Assembly: GCA_030535455.1 (NCBI GenBank)
Contig: JAUNJY010000004.1
Coordinates: 1-64,000, forward strand
Origin: a bacterium
GTDB taxonomy: Bacteria; Bacillota; Clostridia; Lachnospirales; Lachnospiraceae
DNA: 64,000 nt
Reading direction: 5' to 3'
The translations under genes and the position numbers were made by a program. This document shows positions 1 through 8,279 of this stretch, piece by piece (within the stretch, counting starts at the first letter, position 1; every line of letters begins with the position of its first letter). The notes beneath the pieces were generated by a model. That model was not told the DNA's origin and searched no databases. It saw only the letters and a list, made by a program, of their open reading frames with translations.

Positions 1-191
1 ATCTTCATCAAGTAACTTTATCTTTATTTTATTCACACGTGCATCATGTAAGCAATATGGTAACCTCACAACATTCTCTCTAATCGTTCTTTTTATTTTA
101 ATCACATCCAAAATATTAATATATTTTCTTTATACACCTACACTCCCCATTACAAACATGATGTCAAAATAGATAATTAAGCTCTTTACAA

Positions 192-914
192 TTAATTAGA
201 AACTCCATCTAATTTTTCAATAACATCCTCCAGTGTATAAATTTCTCCTGGCTCTAGTTCTATAAAATCTTTTCTTGTTGGATACACCAGAAAATAATCT
301 TGATCACTTGATCTAATCCAAACAAATATGCTGTTCAATAATGATGAATTGCAAATAATATAGTCTTCGTATTGTAAACTTGATAAATCCGTTTCAATTT
401 GTTCTTGTGTAACATAACTATTAAGATCTCCAGTTGTTTCACCCAAGTATTCTAATTCCTCTTTATTTTCTTTATATACTTGAACGGATAAATCTTTCGT
501 ATCTATTAAATAGTATTTGTAATTTGATGTTACAGCTTGGCTAAAATCTTTCAAATCATCTGATTCAAACCAATTGCTGTTAATCATGTCATATTGTTTT
601 AGAAGAACTTTATTTTCTCCATCTAACTCCTCTTCTACTTTGGCTGGAATATTATTATTAAACTCCTCTCGATGTTTTTCTAAGAGATGAGTAGAATATT
701 CCTCTTTCAAACTTCCACCACTATTTTCATTTCCTTTAATTAAGCTACTTCTATTTATAATACCAATTACAGTAATAAGTATAGTAATGCTTGCAGCAAC
801 AGCTATGTATTTCTTCCAAACACTTTTCTTTCTTCTATGGGAAACTATTACTGTTTCTTCGATTATCCTATCATCAATATCATTTAATTGTCTCAATAGT
901 TCAAAACCATTCAT
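192..914 (-). CDS. Anti-sigma-factor-like single-pass membrane protein
   Basis: About 240 residues. The N-terminal ~35 residues are charged and cytoplasmic (segment SHRRKKSVWKKY), one membrane helix follows (AVAASITILITVIGIIN, about residues 37-56), and an acidic, probably extracytoplasmic domain completes it. This layout, directly downstream of an ECF-type sigma gene, fits an anti-sigma factor that holds the sigma at the membrane. No zinc-finger (HxxxCxxC) motif is visible, so it is not a classical ZAS protein. The start is set at the ATG that overlaps the sigma stop as ATGA, 9 bases after AGAGGG; an ATG 6 bases upstream is too close to that site. The signal it senses cannot be read from the sequence. 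Confidence 0.7.
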   Translation of the reverse strand: MNGFELLRQLNDIDDRIIEETVIVSHRRKKSVWKKYIAVAASITILITVIGIINRSSLIKGNENSGGSLKEEYSTHLLEKHREEFNNNIPAKVEEELDGENKVLLKQYDMINSNWFESDDLKDFSQAVTSNYKYYLIDTKDLSVQVYKENKEELEYLGETTGDLNSYVTQEQIETDLSSLQYEDYIICNSSLLNSIFVWIRSSDQDYFLVYPTRKDFIELEPGEIYTLEDVIEKLDGVSN

Positions 915-1468
915 AACCATATTCCCTCTTTCTCCAAATATTCCCTTAGTTTTTTTCGTATTCGAAATAATCTGGTTTTTACCTTGCTTTCGCTAATCAT
1001 CATCTCCTTAGCAATATAGCAAATTGACTGCATATACCAATAACGTCTCATAAACAGTTCTCTATCCTCTTGCTTTACAACTTTTAAAAATTGACTGATC
1101 ACTACTGCAATTTCTCCCTTCTCATGATCAATTGGTTCATCCTTAGGATTAACAATACACTCTTCCAATTCCTTTGTTAATTCAATTACTATCGCTTTAC
1201 GTCTTAATGCATTTCTATACTCGACTTTATTAAGTGATAATCTTCTTGTTATTTTTGCTATAAATGCAAAAAAGAACTCTGGTTTTGTTGGAGGTATCCT
1301 ATTCCATATCGCATAATAAGTATCATTAATACACTCTTCGACCTCTGGATATGTTCCAATGACTTGTTGTGCAATATACTTCAATCTGCTCTCATACTTT
1401 TTTGATGTCTCCTCAATAGCCCTCTCATTTCGTTGAAAAAAAAGTTCTACTATTTTCTCATCTTCCAT
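911..1468 (-). CDS. ECF-like sigma-70 family RNA polymerase sigma factor
   Basis: 185 residues, the usual ECF size. Region 2 lies at about residues 8-75 (ECINDTYYAIWNRIPP is the typical core-binding stretch). Region 4 is near residues 115-175, with a helix-turn-helix ending SESKVKTRLFRIRKKLREYL. No region 3 is present. AAAGGA lies 8 bases before the ATG. The gene overlaps the downstream membrane gene by 4 bases, so the two are translationally coupled as a sigma/anti-sigma pair. Similar pairs are common in Lachnospiraceae, but the regulon cannot be predicted here. I found no convincing ECF promoter (AAC with CGT) in front of it. Confidence 0.85.
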   Translation of the reverse strand: MEDEKIVELFFQRNERAIEETSKKYESRLKYIAQQVIGTYPEVEECINDTYYAIWNRIPPTKPEFFFAFIAKITRRLSLNKVEYRNALRRKAIVIELTKELEECIVNPKDEPIDHEKGEIAVVISQFLKVVKQEDRELFMRRYWYMQSICYIAKEMMISESKVKTRLFRIRKKLREYLEKEGIWL

Positions 1469-1662
1469 TCATAAATTCCTTTCACTGTCCTTTGTTTTTC
1501 ATTTTTTGACAATATCAATTTATCCTATTATTTATTACTTATATTCACTTCCTTATTATTTAAATTTTTGTCTATCTATAATATATAGTCATGAAATAAA
1601 TTATATGGTTACACTTTTTCGATTTTATTATGTAATTTTTCTCTTTTTTTCAATCTAGTATA

Positions 1663-1703
1663 AAATAAGAGCAAAACTGATTTTCTTAGTTTTGCTCTTA
1701 TTT
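1663..1703 (-). terminator. Intrinsic terminator after rlmH
   Basis: A perfect 16-bp inverted repeat (arm AAATAAGAGCAAAACT, 1663-1678 and 1688-1703) lies about 55 bases past the rlmH stop. On the minus strand the distal arm ends in TTATTTTAT. It also separates rlmH from the sigma gene. Confidence 0.7.
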
Positions 1704-1756
1704 CAAACTATTCTTTGCATTTTTCTTTTGTTGTTACACCATTTAACCGTACGACC

Positions 1757-2236
1757 TTACTTGTGATACGGTTCTCCATTCACAATCCTAAACCCACGAT
1801 ATACCTGCTCTAGCAATACCATTCTCATCATCTGATGTGGGAATGTCATCTTACTAAAGCTGATCTTCTCTTTTGCCAGACTAAGTACTCTCTCATCTAG
1901 TCCAAGGGATCCCCCAATAACAAATACAATATGGCTTTCTCCCATTACACCAAGCTTTTCAATACGCTCTCCAAATTCTACTGAATTATATTGCTTTCCA
2001 TCAATAGCAAGTGCAATCACATAAGAACCATCCTTGATTTTACTAAGGATTTTATCGCCTTCTTTTTTCTTAATCTGAAGCTCGATTGCTTCGCTAGCTC
2101 CATCTGGAGTCTTCTCATCCGGTACTTCTACGATTTCTAATTTACAATAGCGGCTTAAACGTTTCGAATACTCTTCAATTCCTTGTACAAAATATTTCTC
2201 TTTGATCTTTCCTACGCATAATACTGTAATCCTCAT
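1757..2236 (-). CDS. rlmH: 23S rRNA (pseudouridine1915-N3)-methyltransferase RlmH
   Basis: 159 residues, exactly the usual RlmH length. A SPOUT methyltransferase that uses SAM to methylate pseudouridine 1915 in helix 69 of 23S rRNA on assembled ribosomes. Visible marks are the N-terminal [16 protein letters not shown], the SAM-binding knot [13 protein letters not shown], and the C-terminal [16 protein letters not shown] followed by GEPYHK. The start chosen is the ATG 6 codons inside the longest frame, because AGGAG sits 6 bases upstream and family members begin at this MRI. The gene is transcribed alone, between terminators on both sides. Confidence 0.97.
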   Translation of the reverse strand: MRITVLCVGKIKEKYFVQGIEEYSKRLSRYCKLEIVEVPDEKTPDGASEAIELQIKKKEGDKILSKIKDGSYVIALAIDGKQYNSVEFGERIEKLGVMGESHIVFVIGGSLGLDERVLSLAKEKISFSKMTFPHQMMRMVLLEQVYRGFRIVNGEPYHK

Positions 2237-2397
2237 TCTTTTCTCCTGTTCCATTGCTTAATTTATTTCTATTTTATGAACATATTTGTTCACAAAATGT
2301 TATTTTCTTAGACATAATCTGCACATATTTCATGACTATAATAAGAGTCAGAAAGTGAAACATATCACTCTCTCCTCCCCACATATAATATAGATGT

Positions 2398-2430
2398 GAA
2401 AAAGAATGTGCCAGTTACACATTCTTTTTT
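2398..2430. terminator. Bidirectional terminator-like hairpin
   Basis: Arms AAAAAGAATGTG and CACATTCTTTTT around a 7-base loop, with runs of A on one side and T on the other, so it could stop transcripts from either side. It lies between mazF and rlmH, beyond the stronger mazF terminator. Confidence 0.55.
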
Positions 2431-2480
2431 TGTTGCCAAGGTCATGTTCACATGACTTCGAATCGTTGTTCACGTAAATA

Positions 2481-2527
2481 AAAAGAAGCCTGCTACATCA
2501 TTTATTGTGGATGTGACAGGCTTCTTA
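2481..2527 (-). terminator. Intrinsic terminator of the alr-mazF unit
   Basis: Stem AGAAGCCTGCTACATC pairing with GATGTGACAGGCTTCT (two mismatches). On the minus strand it is followed by TTCTTTTTATTT. It sits about 170 bases after the mazF stop. Confidence 0.7.
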
Positions 2528-2698
2528 CTATACCGAAATATTATATGTATTGTAATCAAGAACAATCTAGTTCATATTGCAATACTTATTGGGTCTTATG
2601 AGCTACTGATGTTCTCGATTAGTTCATTACAACCTATTTACTTTCAACTCTTAATAACTTCCTTTGTATCTAAGCTTTACCAAATACTCTCTGCCGTA

Positions 2699-3046
2699 TT
2701 ATGTATTAAGAGCTAAGCTTATTAATAATGCTTTATCAATTTTCTTTAATACATCATCATCTAAATGACAAACTTTCTCTTTCAAACGAGATTTGTCAAT
2801 CGTTCTTACTTGTTCTAAAAGAATAACAGAATCTTTAACAATTCCATATTTTTCAGCATCTAACTCTACGTGTGTAGGTAGTTTTGCTTTATTCATCTTT
2901 GAAGTAATCGCAGCACAAATAACCGTTGGACTGTGCTTGTTACCAGTATCATTCTGAACTATTAGTACAGGTCGTACGCCACCTTGTTCTGATCCTATTA
3001 CAGGGCGTAAGTCTGCATAAAAAATATCGCCTCTTTTTATAATCAC
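2699..3046 (-). CDS. ndoA: Type II toxin NdoA/MazF family endoribonuclease
   Basis: 115 residues. MazF/PemK fold: [22 protein letters not shown] at the N-terminus, then [24 protein letters not shown] and [14 protein letters not shown], all closely like Bacillus NdoA, a sequence-specific mRNA interferase. The likely start is the GTG encoding the M of MIIKRGD, 10 bases after GGAG; another GTG three codons earlier is almost on top of that site. It lies 187 bases after alr, as in Bacillus, but the ndoAI antitoxin gene that normally separates the two is absent and the gap is too short to hold one. The toxin is therefore unpaired locally. Confidence 0.93.
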   Translation of the reverse strand: MIIKRGDIFYADLRPVIGSEQGGVRPVLIVQNDTGNKHSPTVICAAITSKMNKAKLPTHVELDAEKYGIVKDSVILLEQVRTIDKSRLKEKVCHLDDDVLKKIDKALLISLALNT

Positions 3047-3233
3047 TTTATTCACACTCCGTCTATTTTGGCTTTAGCTTTATTATTGCCAGATTTAACT
3101 TGTGTATTCCATAAAGTGCATCTAATTCTAAATTTTTTTAAAAGCCTAAAACAATTACATCTAAAAATCTTTATACTAATGCTTACCTTTACTTCTGTCT
3201 ACAATATCAAGTTCTTTTTCTGCAAAACATATA

Positions 3234-4418
3234 CTAAATCTGTAGAGAATTTAATTTACACTCTCCACGATATCTAATCTCCCCAATTTTTTTACCATTT
3301 TTATAGTAAACCCGAGGAACTCGTTTACTGATATCACAAACAAATTCGTAGTTGAATGTATAAGCCAGATCGGCTAATTCTTCTACCGTAATTGTTTCAT
3401 ATCCATCAGTACCGATTAATGTTACTTTATCTCCAACTTTCACTTCTGAAAGGTCAGTGACATCCACCATAAACTGGTCCATACATACTCGGCCAATAAT
3501 TGGAACCTTCTTTCCCTGAATAAGGACATACCCCTTGTTTGATAATGCACGTGGATAACCATCTGCATAACCAACAGGTACTGTTGCAACCTTAGTCATT
3601 CGATCTGCAACAAAAGTGCTGCCGTATCCAATTCCTGTACCGATTTCCACTTCTTTTACATAAACTACCCTTGTAATCAATTCAAGAGCTGGTTTTATTA
3701 CTAAGTCTTCTTTATTTACTTCTTCACTCGGATATAGTCCATACGTAGAAATTCCACTGCGAACCATATTCAAATAAGTACTTGGCAAGTCAATAATAGC
3801 TGCACTGTTTGCCGCATGTTTGACTGGGATGTTAATTCCCACATCTTCAAGCTTTGCCGCAAATGTCAGGTATCTTTCAAATTGCTTATTGGCAGATGTC
3901 TTGTCTGTCATATCTGCACAAGCAAAATGTGTAAACATGCCTGTTATCTTAATGTTAGGTAACTCTTCAATCGCCTTAATTATTCTCACACTATCATCGT
4001 TATCTTTAAATCCAATACGACTCATTCCAGTATCAAGCTTAATATGAACCATAGCCTCTTTCCCTAAGCGTCCTGCACATAAGGATAACTCTTGAGCCAT
4101 ATCATAACTATATACAGTCTGAGTGATTTCATTATTAATTAAGTCTTCATATTGCAAAGGAGATGTATACCCTAAAATCAAGATTGGCTTAGTAACATTG
4201 GCGCTACGAAGTTCTAGCGCTTCCTCAATGATTGCAACACCAAATGCATCCACAATACTGTCTGCTGCCCAAGCAATTGGCACAGCTCCATGACCGTATC
4301 CATCCGCTTTAATAATTGCCATTAGTTTTACACCATCTACAAGACGTTTTTTTGTTTCTCTTAAATTATGGCAAATAGCATCTAAGTCTATTTTTGCCTG
4401 AACACGATAATATTCCAT
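3234..4418 (-). CDS. alr: Alanine racemase
   Basis: 394 residues, usual length. A PLP enzyme that interconverts L- and D-alanine for peptidoglycan. The PLP lysine is in AIIKADGYGHGA near residue 38, and the catalytic tyrosine of the second half is in GTGIGYGSTF. GRVCMDQFMVDVT and the C-terminal DISKRVPRVY are typical. I chose the ATG of MEYYRVQAKIDLDAI rather than the TTG 16 codons upstream, because family members start here and no ribosome site precedes the TTG; the site before the chosen ATG (AAGAAG) is weak. A near-consensus promoter lies about 90 bases upstream. Followed by the ndoA toxin gene. Confidence 0.95.
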   Translation of the reverse strand: MEYYRVQAKIDLDAICHNLRETKKRLVDGVKLMAIIKADGYGHGAVPIAWAADSIVDAFGVAIIEEALELRSANVTKPILILGYTSPLQYEDLINNEITQTVYSYDMAQELSLCAGRLGKEAMVHIKLDTGMSRIGFKDNDDSVRIIKAIEELPNIKITGMFTHFACADMTDKTSANKQFERYLTFAAKLEDVGINIPVKHAANSAAIIDLPSTYLNMVRSGISTYGLYPSEEVNKEDLVIKPALELITRVVYVKEVEIGTGIGYGSTFVADRMTKVATVPVGYADGYPRALSNKGYVLIQGKKVPIIGRVCMDQFMVDVTDLSEVKVGDKVTLIGTDGYETITVEELADLAYTFNYEFVCDISKRVPRVYYKNGKKIGEIRYRGECKLNSLQI

Positions 4419-4507
4419 CAAACTATTCACTTCTTTCGTAAATTTAGTTTTAATTGGTGTACCCAAATAATAAGAAATTTTTATACCTAAATATCTATTT
4501 TTTTTAT

Positions 4508-4536
4508 ATTTTATTCTTTTGTAACAATCTTTTCAA
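4508..4536 (-). promoter_or_regulatory. Predicted sigma-A promoter of alr
   Basis: On the minus strand TTGAAA (4531-4536), a 17-base spacer, then TAAAAT (4508-4513). It lies about 90 bases before the alr ATG and downstream of the nnrDE stop, so alr-ndoA can be transcribed apart from the acpS-nnrDE genes. Confidence 0.55.
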
Positions 4537-4639
4537 TATTCTCAACGCAATTTTAGCGCTACCTAGCATTTTATATTTTTTTCTTCTAGATTACAAGTAC
4601 TTCAACTATTATTTTATCTTATATATTACCTATTTTTTC

Positions 4640-6133
4640 TTATACCAATGACGCAACGCTTAAATATTCAATAATATCCGTTGCCATAAGAGAATATTTT
4701 CCCAGCTTCTGTGCTGCTATATCACCGGCCATACCATGGATATATGTTCCCAAACATGCTGCCTGATATGGTCTCATTCCTTGTGCTAGTAATCCTGCAA
4801 TTACACCTGTCAAGACATCTCCAGACCCGCCCGTAGCCATACCATCATTTCCGCTTGTATTAATATATAGGCTTTCGTTGCCTGCAACCAGCGTTCTGGC
4901 ATCCTTTAGTACTAATGTGTAATTTTTCTCTTTTGAAATCTTCTGTGCAATTTCAATTGCATTTTCTCGAACCTCATTTAATTCAATATGCAAAAGTCGA
5001 GACATTTCCTTTATATGAGGTGTAAGGATCATATGCTCATTTAATGGAGCCTCCTCTAGCTTACCCAGTTCGGCAAGCAGATTCAAACCATCTGCATCAA
5101 TAATTGTGGGAACTTGTGCTTCCTTTAAAATAAGAGAAAGCAAAGTTCTAGAAGACGCACTGATCCCAATTCCGGGACCTAAAACGATTGTCGATGCCCA
5201 CCGAATATCCTCTTGTATCTTGCTAAGCTCATTTTCAATCCTTTCACTATGATAGGTTGAAATAATGGCTTCTGGAAGCATAGTCTGCATAATCGTGCGA
5301 TTTTCTTCCACTGTTAGTACTTTTACAAGTCCGGCGCCCATTCTATACGCTGCCTTTGCAGACATATAGCAAGCCCCGCTCATATTCTTTGAACCTGCTA
5401 TCACTAGAACCTTTCCAAAGCTTCCTTTGTTAGAATTACTTGGACGTGATGGTAACAACTTCAAATCTTCTTTTTGATAAATGAAACCTGTAGGTATCAG
5501 CTTTGCAAACTCAATTGTTGGAAATCCAATATCAGCCACACTCACCCTGCCTGCATACTCGCATCCAGGATACATAAGCATGCCCACTTTCTGATAACCA
5601 AACGTAACAGTGTAATCGGCCCTAATTGCATGTTCCATGACTTTTCCACAGCCCGAGTGAATTCCGCTTGGGATATCCACAGAAAAAACCTGATTATCAC
5701 AGTTATTCACACACTCAATTACTTCTGCCACATTTCCGCCAACTGATCTGCCTAGTCCAATCCCAAAGATTGCATCTATTACTACAGTATATTCACATAT
5801 CTTGGCATTGTTTATAAAATTGACCCCTAATTTTGCTGCTATGCTAATTTGTTCTTTCAATTGAATTGAAAACTGCTTAGTTTCTCCCATTATGTAGACT
5901 TCTACCTGATACCCTTTTAACTTTAGTAGTCTAGCTATAGCAACACCATCAGCTCCATTATTGCCTGGACCGGTCAATACAATTATACTATCTGTGGATT
6001 CAATTTTCTCTAGTAAAACGTTGGTAAATGCTAAAGCAGCCCTCTCCATAAGGACAAGGCTTGGTATTCCAATCTTATTTATTGTATAGTCATCCAGTTT
6101 TTTCATTGTTTTCCCATCAACGACAAATTCCAT
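4640..6133 (-). CDS. nnrDE: Bifunctional NAD(P)H-hydrate epimerase / ADP-dependent (S)-NAD(P)H-hydrate dehydratase
   Basis: 497 residues, the standard length for the fused repair enzyme. The N-terminal YjeF_N domain (about 1-215) epimerises damaged NAD(P)HX: VLTGPGNNGADGVAIARLL and VDAIFGIGLGR. The C-terminal carbohydrate-kinase-like domain (about 225-497) dehydrates the S form using ADP: KGSFGKVLVIAGS, VLGPGIG, DADGLN, LTPHIKEM and the GNDGMATGGSGDVLTG nucleotide/catalytic loop. AGAGG lies 9 bases before the ATG. It starts 6 bases after acpS stops, an arrangement common in Firmicutes. Confidence 0.95.
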   Translation of the reverse strand: MEFVVDGKTMKKLDDYTINKIGIPSLVLMERAALAFTNVLLEKIESTDSIIVLTGPGNNGADGVAIARLLKLKGYQVEVYIMGETKQFSIQLKEQISIAAKLGVNFINNAKICEYTVVIDAIFGIGLGRSVGGNVAEVIECVNNCDNQVFSVDIPSGIHSGCGKVMEHAIRADYTVTFGYQKVGMLMYPGCEYAGRVSVADIGFPTIEFAKLIPTGFIYQKEDLKLLPSRPSNSNKGSFGKVLVIAGSKNMSGACYMSAKAAYRMGAGLVKVLTVEENRTIMQTMLPEAIISTYHSERIENELSKIQEDIRWASTIVLGPGIGISASSRTLLSLILKEAQVPTIIDADGLNLLAELGKLEEAPLNEHMILTPHIKEMSRLLHIELNEVRENAIEIAQKISKEKNYTLVLKDARTLVAGNESLYINTSGNDGMATGGSGDVLTGVIAGLLAQGMRPYQAACLGTYIHGMAGDIAAQKLGKYSLMATDIIEYLSVASLV

Positions 6134-6139
6134 CCTACT

Positions 6140-6502
6140 CTACCTCTTTTCTGCAACTACAAAGGCACTTGTATTCTCCCTTGTATTGGTTATCGAAACA
6201 TGAATTACATCTATTCCAAGTTCATCTGCAATACGCTTTGCTTCTCCAAATAAATTTACATAAGGTTTCCCTAGTTCATCACGGAGCACTTCTATATCAC
6301 ATAAAGAAAAGTGACGAAAACCTGTTCCAAAAGATTTCGCCACTGACTCTTTGACTGCATAATTTCCTGCAGCCTTACCTTTATCATGTTGTATTAATTC
6401 TTGTTCTTTTGCAGAAAAATATCGTTCTATAAAATGTGGATTTTGAAGAGCTTTCAACACTCTCTCGTTTTCGATCATGTCCATGCCAATTCCAATAATC
6501 AC
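6140..6502 (-). CDS. acpS: Holo-[acyl-carrier-protein] synthase
   Basis: 120 residues. Transfers 4'-phosphopantetheine from CoA to apo-ACP for fatty acid synthesis. MIIGIGMDMIENERV carries the Mg-binding Asp of the N-terminus, and FSAKEQEL and AVKESVAKSFGTGFR carry the conserved Glu/Lys. SITNTRENTSAFVVAE closes the fold. It starts with GTG: AGAGGA lies 6 bases upstream and no better start exists. First gene of a pair with nnrDE. Confidence 0.95.
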   Translation of the reverse strand: MIIGIGMDMIENERVLKALQNPHFIERYFSAKEQELIQHDKGKAAGNYAVKESVAKSFGTGFRHFSLCDIEVLRDELGKPYVNLFGEAKRIADELGIDVIHVSITNTRENTSAFVVAEKR

Positions 6503-6536
6503 AATATTTCCTCTATTCTCAAGTTTTTATTACAAA

Positions 6537-7166
6537 TTATAGTTCTTTATGATCTTCGTCAAAGATTTCTATCACATCAGGTCCCAAGATATCATGCATA
6601 TAGGAATAGATTTCAGAATTTGTATCTTCCATCTCCTGTTTTTGAACGAGGGTCTCCTTAAGCTTTATCCTTGCTTTTTCAATCCACTCATTCATTGCAC
6701 TGATTTGTACCTTATTTTTATAAAGATCTCCATAGCAAATACGAACACTCTCAATCATAAGCTGTTGATTTACTTTGGTAATTTCTTTTGGTATACTCTC
6801 CAGCTCATCATCATAAACGGCTAGTTTTTCATTAATTTCTTTAATATATCTTTGACTGCTTTCAAGCTTTTTAATCCTAGCAGCTTCATCCTTTGTTTCA
6901 TTGGACTGCTGCATATTATTAACGATGCCAGCCATAAATGAATTCTTAAGCTTCTTCATTTCCTTAGCATCCTGGATTAACTTTCCCTGCTCTTTCAGCA
7001 AATCATTTAATCTTTTTTCCAATTTTTTAATCGCAGACGTCTTTTTTTCTTCCGGAAATAACAAATGCCATCTTTGATCTAACGTTAAAATAGGAAGATG
7101 TCTTACATGTGCTAGCTTCGCTAAGTCATTTTTCATTAGTGCAATATCATCTTTTCTCTTCGCCAT
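6537..7166 (-). CDS. Conserved coiled-coil protein of unknown function between rex and acpS
   Basis: 209 residues, no signal peptide or membrane helix, so cytoplasmic. The N-terminal 40 residues (LAHVRHLPILTLDQRWHLLF) look structured; residues 45-180 are mostly charged helix rich in K and E, typical of a long coiled coil; the tail is acidic (EIFDEDHKEL). AAGGATGG precedes the ATG. I do not recognise a family. It sits 61 bases after rex and 34 bases before acpS, all on one strand, so it may be part of a rex-acpS-nnrDE run. No function is assigned. Confidence 0.75.
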   Translation of the reverse strand: MAKRKDDIALMKNDLAKLAHVRHLPILTLDQRWHLLFPEEKKTSAIKKLEKRLNDLLKEQGKLIQDAKEMKKLKNSFMAGIVNNMQQSNETKDEAARIKKLESSQRYIKEINEKLAVYDDELESIPKEITKVNQQLMIESVRICYGDLYKNKVQISAMNEWIEKARIKLKETLVQKQEMEDTNSEIYSYMHDILGPDVIEIFDEDHKEL

Positions 7167-7227
7167 TGTTAAACCATCCTTCGTATATAAATCATTGCAT
7201 ACGATTTATATCGACATCTCACACGAT

Positions 7228-7890
7228 TTATTGGAGACCTGTTTCTTGATTTTCTTCATTTTCTTGCATTGTTTTTAAATCATAAGATAAACGCATTAAA
7301 CTTTCTGCTAAATGAACGTTTTCTACTTTTATCTCTTTTGGTAAATTCAAATCAACAGGAGCAAAATTCCAGATTGCCTTAATGCCCCAGCTCACTAAAT
7401 CTTGCGCAACTTTTGGTGCTTTCGTCTTTGGAATAGTCAGAACTGCAATGTGTACTTCTTCTTTCTTCACGTACTCTTCCAGTTCATCCATCATACGTAC
7501 TTCAATGCCACGAATGGATAAGCCGATTAACCTTGGATTAATATCAAAAATTGCTTTTATTTTAAAGCCTCGACGCTCAAAATCAGTATAATTTGCTAGT
7601 GCTTGACCTAAATTACCAGCACCAATTATAATGATATTGTATTTTCTATCTAAACCTAATATTTTACCTATTTCAGTATATAAATATTCAACATTATATC
7701 CGTAACCTTGTTGTCCAAAGCCTCCAAAATTGTTTAAATCCTGTCGTATCTGTGATGCAGTAACTTGCATTTTCTCACTTAATTCTTTTGATGATATTCT
7801 AACCACATCATTCTCAAGTAATTCTCCAAGATATCGATAGTATCTTGGCAAACGTTTTATAACTGCTAGTGATATCCCCTTATCTGTCAA
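7228..7890 (-). CDS. rex: Redox-sensing transcriptional repressor Rex
   Basis: 220 residues, normal length. The winged-helix DNA-binding domain is at about residues 8-80 (LPRYYRYL, ISSKELSEKMQVTASQIRQDLNNFGGFGQQGYGY). The Rossmann domain starts at NIIIIGAGNLGQAL, which binds NADH/NAD+. A high NADH/NAD+ ratio releases Rex from operators in front of fermentation genes. Translation starts at TTG: a perfect AAAGGAGG is 8 bases upstream and no ATG fits. It has its own consensus promoter. nifJ in this window is a plausible target. Confidence 0.96.
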   Translation of the reverse strand: MTDKGISLAVIKRLPRYYRYLGELLENDVVRISSKELSEKMQVTASQIRQDLNNFGGFGQQGYGYNVEYLYTEIGKILGLDRKYNIIIIGAGNLGQALANYTDFERRGFKIKAIFDINPRLIGLSIRGIEVRMMDELEEYVKKEEVHIAVLTIPKTKAPKVAQDLVSWGIKAIWNFAPVDLNLPKEIKVENVHLAESLMRLSYDLKTMQENEENQETGLQ

Positions 7891-7930
7891 GTCTATATCC
7901 TCCTTTACGACATTTTAACATACATATTTT

Positions 7931-7959
7931 ATTATAGTGGAATCTGCTATGCTTGTCAA
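7931..7959 (-). promoter_or_regulatory. Consensus sigma-A promoter of rex
   Basis: On the minus strand TTGACA (7954-7959), a spacer of exactly 17 bases, TATAAT (7931-7936). Both hexamers match the consensus perfectly, and the promoter ends about 40 bases before the rex TTG start. Confidence 0.85.
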
Positions 7960-8115
7960 ATTTCTTTCTTATTTATATTTACCTGTTCATTTTTTAACTT
8001 TTTCTTGCATTTTCTCGTAATAATAGCACTATTTTACTGTTCTATTTTTACTAATCATTCCCCTATTTATTCAGTATATCCAATGTCTTATAATATTTTA
8101 TAACTGAAAATATCT

Positions 8116-8133
8116 TTGTTATATTTTTAACAT
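8116..8133. promoter_or_regulatory. Candidate Rex operator
   Basis: TTGTTATATTTTTAACAT matches the Rex consensus TTGTTAA-N4-TTAACAA at 12 of 14 defined positions. It lies between rex and the ABC-F gene. Given the AT-richness a chance match is possible. Confidence 0.35.
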
Positions 8134-8279
8134 AATCATACCATATTTGGTGCTAAATAGGCAATGCTTAACTTTCTATTATATGGAATACCTTTTCGGT
8201 TTTATTGCACATACTAACAAAATGTGATAAGCTAAAAGCTAGAGTTTTATCGTTTACTATCGTGAAAGGACTACTAAAA

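Larger units (their letters stand above)
2237..2698. other. Intergenic stretch with two terminators
   Basis: 462 bases between mazF and rlmH. They hold the mazF terminator (2481-2527) and a second hairpin with A/T flanks (2398-2430). The remainder is AT-rich and must contain the rlmH promoter, but I see no clear -35/-10 pair. No coding frame is credible. Confidence 0.6.
7891..8279. other. Divergent intergenic region rex / ABC-F
   Basis: 389 bases with no gene. It contains the consensus rex promoter and a Rex-operator-like sequence at 8116-8133. The ABC-F promoter must lie in the right half, but no clear -35/-10 pair is visible there. Confidence 0.6.

Noticed and set aside
1-191. Left edge of the window searched for the end of a gene
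   Set aside because: AT-rich with stops in all frames; no frame or structure can be supported.
1608-1614. GGTTACA (minus-strand TGTAACC), resembling an ECF -35 upstream of the sigma gene
   Set aside because: No CGTA/CGTC-type -10 at 16-17 bases; autoregulation cannot be supported from this alone.
2507-2716. 69-residue plus-strand frame after mazF
   Set aside because: It begins inside the mazF terminator stem and has no ribosome site; intergenic AT-rich noise.
5474-5746. 90-residue plus-strand frame
   Set aside because: Entirely antisense to nnrDE, no supporting signals.
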